Part shown: positions 60,133 to 64,000 of the stretch, piece after piece | Layout: the number at the start of each line of letters is the position of its first letter | Position numbering within the stretch: position 1 is the first letter of the stretch | NCBI RefSeq assembly: GCF_007096385.1 | Contig: NZ_VJWL01000002.1 | Coordinates: forward strand, 399,337 to 463,336 | Direction of reading: 5' to 3' | Origin: Aliidiomarina halalkaliphila | Lineage (GTDB): Bacteria; Pseudomonadota; Gammaproteobacteria; Enterobacterales; Alteromonadaceae | Length of the DNA: 64,000 nt | Translations under genes and position numbers: made by a program | Notes under the pieces: model-generated | What the model saw: only the letters and a program-made list of their open reading frames with translations | Database searches by the model: none | Told to the model about the DNA's origin: nothing

Positions 60133-61287
60133 ATGTACAAACACCTCTATTCTCACTTTCTTAACGCTCGCCCGGATGTATTGCATTGCGCACCCCATAG
60201 TCATTATTACTGGCCCGACGCAACCCGAGCGGCACAATTGGCTTATTGGGATGACTCTGCCAAGCATGCAGATGAAAAATGGGCCGTGATCTTCGGCGAA
60301 AAAGTGCCTGCACTGCAAAAATATATCGCCCAAGAATTACAACTCCCAGATCCACAGCAAATTGTATTTGCTCAAAATACCCATGAGCTTTTGTATCGGG
60401 TATTTACAACCTTTTCTGCCGCAAAGCCGTTACGTATTCTTACCACGGATGGTGAGTTTCATAGCTTTAATCGGCAAAGCCGCCGGTTAGAAGAGCGGGG
60501 CAACGTCGACGTTATTCGGGTGCCTTGCGAGCCTTTTGATACCTTGCAGGAACGCTGGCATCACGCCATCGCGTCAACGGCAGATATCGATCTGATATTT
60601 ATTAGCCAAGTGTTCTATAACAGTGGTGTGGCAGCGCCTCAGGTGAACGATTGGATTGGAGAAGTCGCCTCAAATACGTTAGTGATGGTCGATGGCTACC
60701 ACGGTTATGGCGCCATTGAAACGGATCTAAGGGCAGTGGCGGATCGTATTTTTTATCTCGCCGGCGGGTACAAATATGCGCAAGCGGGCGAGGGCGTATG
60801 CTTTATGGCAGTGCCAAAAGGATGTGAATTACGCCCGGAATACACGGGATGGTTCGCTGACTTTTCCGGACTTGCTAAAGCGCAACACGGCCCAATTCAG
60901 TATGCGAACGATGGTATGCGCTTTGCGGGAGCCACCATGGATTTCAGCGCTATTTATCGGCAACTAGCGGTATTTGACCTATGGCAGCAACAGGGTCTCA
61001 CGACTGCTGTTCGTGACGGCTATATTCGACAGCTGCAAGAGGCATTTTTACAGCATATCGATGGTTGTCATCATTCAGAAGTAAATCGCGACCATTTGCT
61101 GAAGTGCGATCATTTAGGGCACGGTCACTTCTTTACGTTTCGTTTATCGGATGCAGCCAGTGTCGAGAAAATCGCGACCCAACTGCGTGCTCAAGGGGTT
61201 GCTACAGACTATCGGAACGACCGTTTACGCTTCGGTTTTGCGATGTATCACAATCCCGAGGATTATCAGCAGATCCGATTTGCATAA
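60133..61287 (+). CDS. PLP-dependent class V aminotransferase-fold protein (kynureninase-like)
   Basis: A 384-residue fold-type I PLP enzyme. The likely Schiff-base lysine is Lys214 in AGGYKYAQAGEG, preceded by the cofactor Asp in VMVDGYHGYG; the pattern resembles kynureninase and class V aminotransferases. The substrate cannot be told. No kynurenine-pathway neighbours are present. In E. coli this place, between hflC and purA, holds only the small yjeT gene, which is absent here. It starts 18 bases after the hflC terminator and has its own promoter or none that I can identify. Confidence 0.78.
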   Translation: MYKHLYSHFLNARPDVLHCAPHSHYYWPDATRAAQLAYWDDSAKHADEKWAVIFGEKVPALQKYIAQELQLPDPQQIVFAQNTHELLYRVFTTFSAAKPLRILTTDGEFHSFNRQSRRLEERGNVDVIRVPCEPFDTLQERWHHAIASTADIDLIFISQVFYNSGVAAPQVNDWIGEVASNTLVMVDGYHGYGAIETDLRAVADRIFYLAGGYKYAQAGEGVCFMAVPKGCELRPEYTGWFADFSGLAKAQHGPIQYANDGMRFAGATMDFSAIYRQLAVFDLWQQQGLTTAVRDGYIRQLQEAFLQHIDGCHHSEVNRDHLLKCDHLGHGHFFTFRLSDAASVEKIATQLRAQGVATDYRNDRLRFGFAMYHNPEDYQQIRFA

Positions 61288-61361
61288 AAATCATTCTGAA
61301 ACTGGCGAGGTTTCTGGTAGAATCCTCGCTTAATCCACCGCCTGTCTACTTCCAAAATTAA

Positions 61362-62666
<1,305 letters not shown>

Positions 62667-62689
62667 CTACGCCGTAAACGCACCGGGCC

Positions 62690-62732
62690 AGACCTGCCTC
62701 AGTCGTACCCAACGCTTCGCGTTGGGCCGAGG
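62690..62732. repeat. Element A, copy 1 (hairpin)
   Basis: Hairpin CCCAACGC-TTC-GCGTTGGG (62708-62726) enclosed by GCCTC/GAGGC (62696-62700 with 62728-62732). Its left 36 bases (62690-62725) recur at 62969-63004 with three differences. Confidence 0.85.
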
Positions 62733-62762
62733 CGGTTAAAGGCCCAGCGGCAGAGTTGGCCC

Positions 62763-62803
62763 CGTGAGGGACGCCGTAATGCATCCATGCAGACACCCTC
62801 ACG
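62763..62803. repeat. Element B, copy 1 (palindrome)
   Basis: Outer arms CGTGAGGG and CCCTCACG (62763-62770 with 62796-62803) pair perfectly. Inside is TGCAT-CC-ATGCA and the string GGGACGCCGTAA. Closely related to the larger copy at 62879-62946. Confidence 0.85.
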
Positions 62804-62878
62804 AAGCCAATCTCTCCCCCTGGACCATCGTATCGCGTTGGCCCGTGGTTGATTCAGGGCACGGCGGTGGGAAAGCCT

Positions 62879-62946
62879 CGTGGGGGACGCCGCAAGTACA
62901 TCCATATAGGCTTGGGCGCGGCATCCCTGCCGCGCACACCCCCACG
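62879..62946. repeat. Element B, copy 2 (long palindrome)
   Basis: Outer arms CGTGGGGG and CCCCCACG (62879-62886 with 62939-62946), inner arms GCGCGGC and GCCGCGC (62916-62922 with 62929-62935), and the shared string GGGACGCCGCAA. It is a double-stem version of copy 1. Confidence 0.85.
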
Positions 62947-62968
62947 TGACTTATCCCACCACCGCGCT

Positions 62969-63004
62969 AGACCTACTTCAGTCGTACCCAACGCATCGCG
63001 TTGG
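62969..63004. repeat. Element A, copy 2
   Basis: Matches 62690-62725 at 33 of 36 bases. The inner hairpin (CCAACGC-ATC-GCGTTGG) is kept; the outer GCCTC/GAGGC pair is lost. Confidence 0.85.
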
Positions 63005-63010
63005 TCGGCT

Positions 63011-63131
63011 CTGGCTTGTCAGAAAGCTCCGATAGCTGCGTTATAATCAGGCCTCAATCGGTCACGTACTTCGTGTACGCTCCCTCAATCGGCCTGATTA
63101 TGCCTTGCTCTCGGAGTTTCTGCCTGCGCTT
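63011..63131. repeat. Element C, copy 1 (121-bp imperfect palindrome)
   Basis: The unit folds on itself: perfect 11-base arms at 63043-63053 and 63091-63101, an inner CGTAC/GTACG pair (63065-63069 with 63075-63079) and an outer imperfect stem (AGAAAGCTCCGA with TCGGAGTTTCT). It recurs 135 bases downstream with one difference. Confidence 0.93.
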
Positions 63132-63145
63132 CCGGTTTGGGGTGG

Positions 63146-63266
63146 CTGGCTTGTCAGAAAGCTCCGATAGCTGCGTTATAATCAGGCCTCAATCGGTCAC
63201 GTACTTCGTGTACGCTCCCTCAATCGGCCTGATTATGCCTTGCTCTCGGAGTTTCTACCTGCGCTT
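63146..63266. repeat. Element C, copy 2
   Basis: Same as copy 1 except for one base (G to A at 63257 relative to 63122). The two copies are in the same orientation, separated by 14 bases. Confidence 0.93.
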
Positions 63267-63269
63267 ATA

Positions 63270-63300
63270 GCTCTGGATTGTCAGAAAGCCTCGTGGGGGA
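63270..63300. repeat. Fused remnants of elements C and B
   Basis: 63270-63289 repeats the first 17-20 bases of element C (one difference). 63284-63300 repeats 62871-62887, the left flank and arm of element B copy 2. The two overlap at GAAAGC, which looks like a junction between broken elements. Confidence 0.75.
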
Positions 63301-63387
63301 ACTTAGGATTCCGCGCTCAATTAACGTGCAATAGAATTAAAAATTAAGCAGTCAGGCAAAAAAAACAAAAAAAATGCATCTAGGTGG

Positions 63388-63416
63388 TTGCAAGACCCCC
63401 GTCGATCTCCTAGAAT
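63388..63416 (+). promoter_or_regulatory. Promoter of the tRNA-tuf operon
   Basis: TTGCAA (63388-63393), 17-base spacer, TAGAAT (63411-63416). The GCGCTCC after the -10 is a GC-rich discriminator, as expected of a stable-RNA promoter under stringent control. An A-rich stretch upstream could act as an UP element. The first tRNA begins 22 bases after the -10. Confidence 0.85.
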
Positions 63417-63437
63417 GCGCTCCACCTAAACGGTGGC

Positions 63438-63513
<76 letters not shown>

Positions 63514-63532
63514 TTTTTTAGAAAAAATTCGT

Positions 63533-63617
63533 GGAGGGGTTCCCGAGCGGCCAAAGGGATCAGACTGTAAATCTGACGGCTCAGCCTTCGCAGGTTCGAA
63601 TCCTGCCCCCTCCACCA
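63533..63617 (+). tRNA. tyrU: tRNA-Tyr (anticodon GTA)
   Basis: 85 bases with encoded CCA and a long variable arm, as in class II tRNAs. Acceptor GGAGGGG/CCCCTCC; the anticodon loop CTGTAAA gives GTA. Confidence 0.98.
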
Positions 63618-63657
63618 TTTTTTTCTAATTAGGTCCGAGGTAGCCGAGAATCTGATT

Positions 63658-63732
<75 letters not shown>

Positions 63733-63746
63733 CTTATTCACACAGT

Positions 63747-63822
63747 GCTGATATAGCTCAGTTGGTAGAGCGCACCCTTGGTAAGGGTGAGGTCGGCGGT
63801 TCAAATCCGCCTATCAGCACCA
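63747..63822 (+). tRNA. thrT: tRNA-Thr (anticodon GGT)
   Basis: 76 bases with encoded CCA. Acceptor GCTGATA/TATCAGC; stem CACCC/GGGTG with loop TTGGTAA gives GGT, reading ACC/ACU. Confidence 0.98.
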
Positions 63823-63923
63823 GTGATAATCCTCTCGAACACCTCAGCCCTGAAAATTTTTAATTTAAACCAATGAAGCACTGGTTGGCATCGTCCACCG
63901 CGCGTTTCGAGAGAGAGGCTGTC

Positions 63924-64000
63924 ATGGCTAAAGCTAAGTTTGAACGTAATAAGCCGCACGTAAACGTAGGTACTATCGGTCACGTTGACCACGGTAAAAC
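63924..64000 (+). CDS. tuf: Elongation factor Tu, 3'-truncated by the window edge
   Basis: EF-Tu carries aminoacyl-tRNA to the ribosome. Only 25 codons and two bases are visible: [20 protein letters not shown] and then VDHGK, the start of the GTP-binding P-loop. The place after thrU-tyrU-glyT-thrT corresponds to E. coli tufB. GAGAGAGG lies shortly before ATG 63924. A second tuf copy elsewhere is likely but not seen. Confidence 0.97.

Larger units (their letters stand above)
62667..63437. other. Gene-free repeat nest between purA and the tRNA cluster
   Basis: About 770 bp without a supported gene. It is packed with palindromic elements of three kinds (called A, B and C in the entries below), then an A-rich stretch (about 63357-63374) and the tRNA operon promoter. 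Short open frames here run through the repeats and are not credible genes. Confidence 0.9.

Noticed and set aside
62699..62905. Leftward 68-residue open frame after purA
   Set aside because: It runs through elements A and B, is rich in Arg/Ser/Pro, and has no ribosome site.
63011..63266. CRISPR-like array
   Set aside because: Only two 121-base units with a 14-base spacer, each palindromic as a whole; no short repeats with unique spacers and no cas genes.
63001..63270. Open frame encoding two copies of a 36-residue repeat
   Set aside because: The repeat is produced by the two palindromic DNA elements (63011-63131 and 63146-63266), has no ribosome site and continues through hairpin arms.

Overview
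The window is a stretch of gammaproteobacterial core chromosome. Most genes keep neighbourhoods known from Escherichia coli and relatives: ompR-envZ, nudE-cysQ, queG/nnr-tsaE-amiB-mutL-miaA-hfq-hflX-hflK-hflC-purA, and thrU-tyrU-glyT-thrT-tufB. The caa3-type cytochrome oxidase cluster, the lexA-sulA pair and the FabR/DesT-like regulator next to a desaturase point away from enterics. A marine Alteromonadales-type organism (Idiomarinaceae is a reasonable guess) fits best, but this is inference from gene content. No prophage, insertion sequence, CRISPR array or restriction/defence island is visible.

Layout. 1-5.2 kb: the end of nfuA, an unknown membrane-anchored protein, a four-repeat DUF4397 lipoprotein, a MATE transporter and a NodB-type deacetylase. 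5.2-13.6 kb: aerobic terminal oxidase in two leftward units, coxB-coxA-cox11-coxC and SURF1-(accessory)-ctaA-ctaB-sco, with a small DUF2909 gene between them and a perfect FNR-type box upstream of coxB. 14-15 kb: lexA-sulA behind two LexA boxes, divergent from plsB. 17.7-22.7 kb: leftward kbl-tdh-glpE-glpG-ubiC-ubiA. 22.9-28 kb: coaD, pckA and a GGDEF/EAL protein. 28-35.5 kb: S9 peptidase, fabR/desT-like regulator divergent from a desaturase, AEC transporter, tex and csrA. 35.8-43.3 kb: DUF3016 protein, greB, a small lipoprotein, ompR-envZ, sthA, yrfG, nudE-cysQ and yheU. 43.5-49.9 kb: M16 peptidase lipoprotein, yheS, yheV and queG. 50-62.7 kb: the nnr-to-hflC series, an added PLP enzyme and purA. 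62.7-63.4 kb: a gene-free nest of palindromic repeats. 63.4-64 kb: four tRNA genes and the start of tuf behind a stable-RNA-type promoter.

How the parts work together. The cox genes encode the oxidase subunits, heme A synthesis (CtaB, CtaA), copper delivery (Cox11, Sco) and assembly (SURF1). LexA and the SulA-like protein form a small SOS module. The regulator and desaturase form a probable membrane-fluidity switch. MutL, MiaA, Hfq, HflX and HflKC cover DNA repair, tRNA modification, sRNA action, ribosome rescue and membrane proteolysis.

No clearly new multi-gene system is present. The best candidates for a second look are the repeat nest after purA, the two operator-like palindromes before the desaturase, the FNR box before coxB, the unknown proteins at 558-1181 and 1273-2679, the leftward terminator in front of ompR, and the PLP enzyme placed between hflC and purA.
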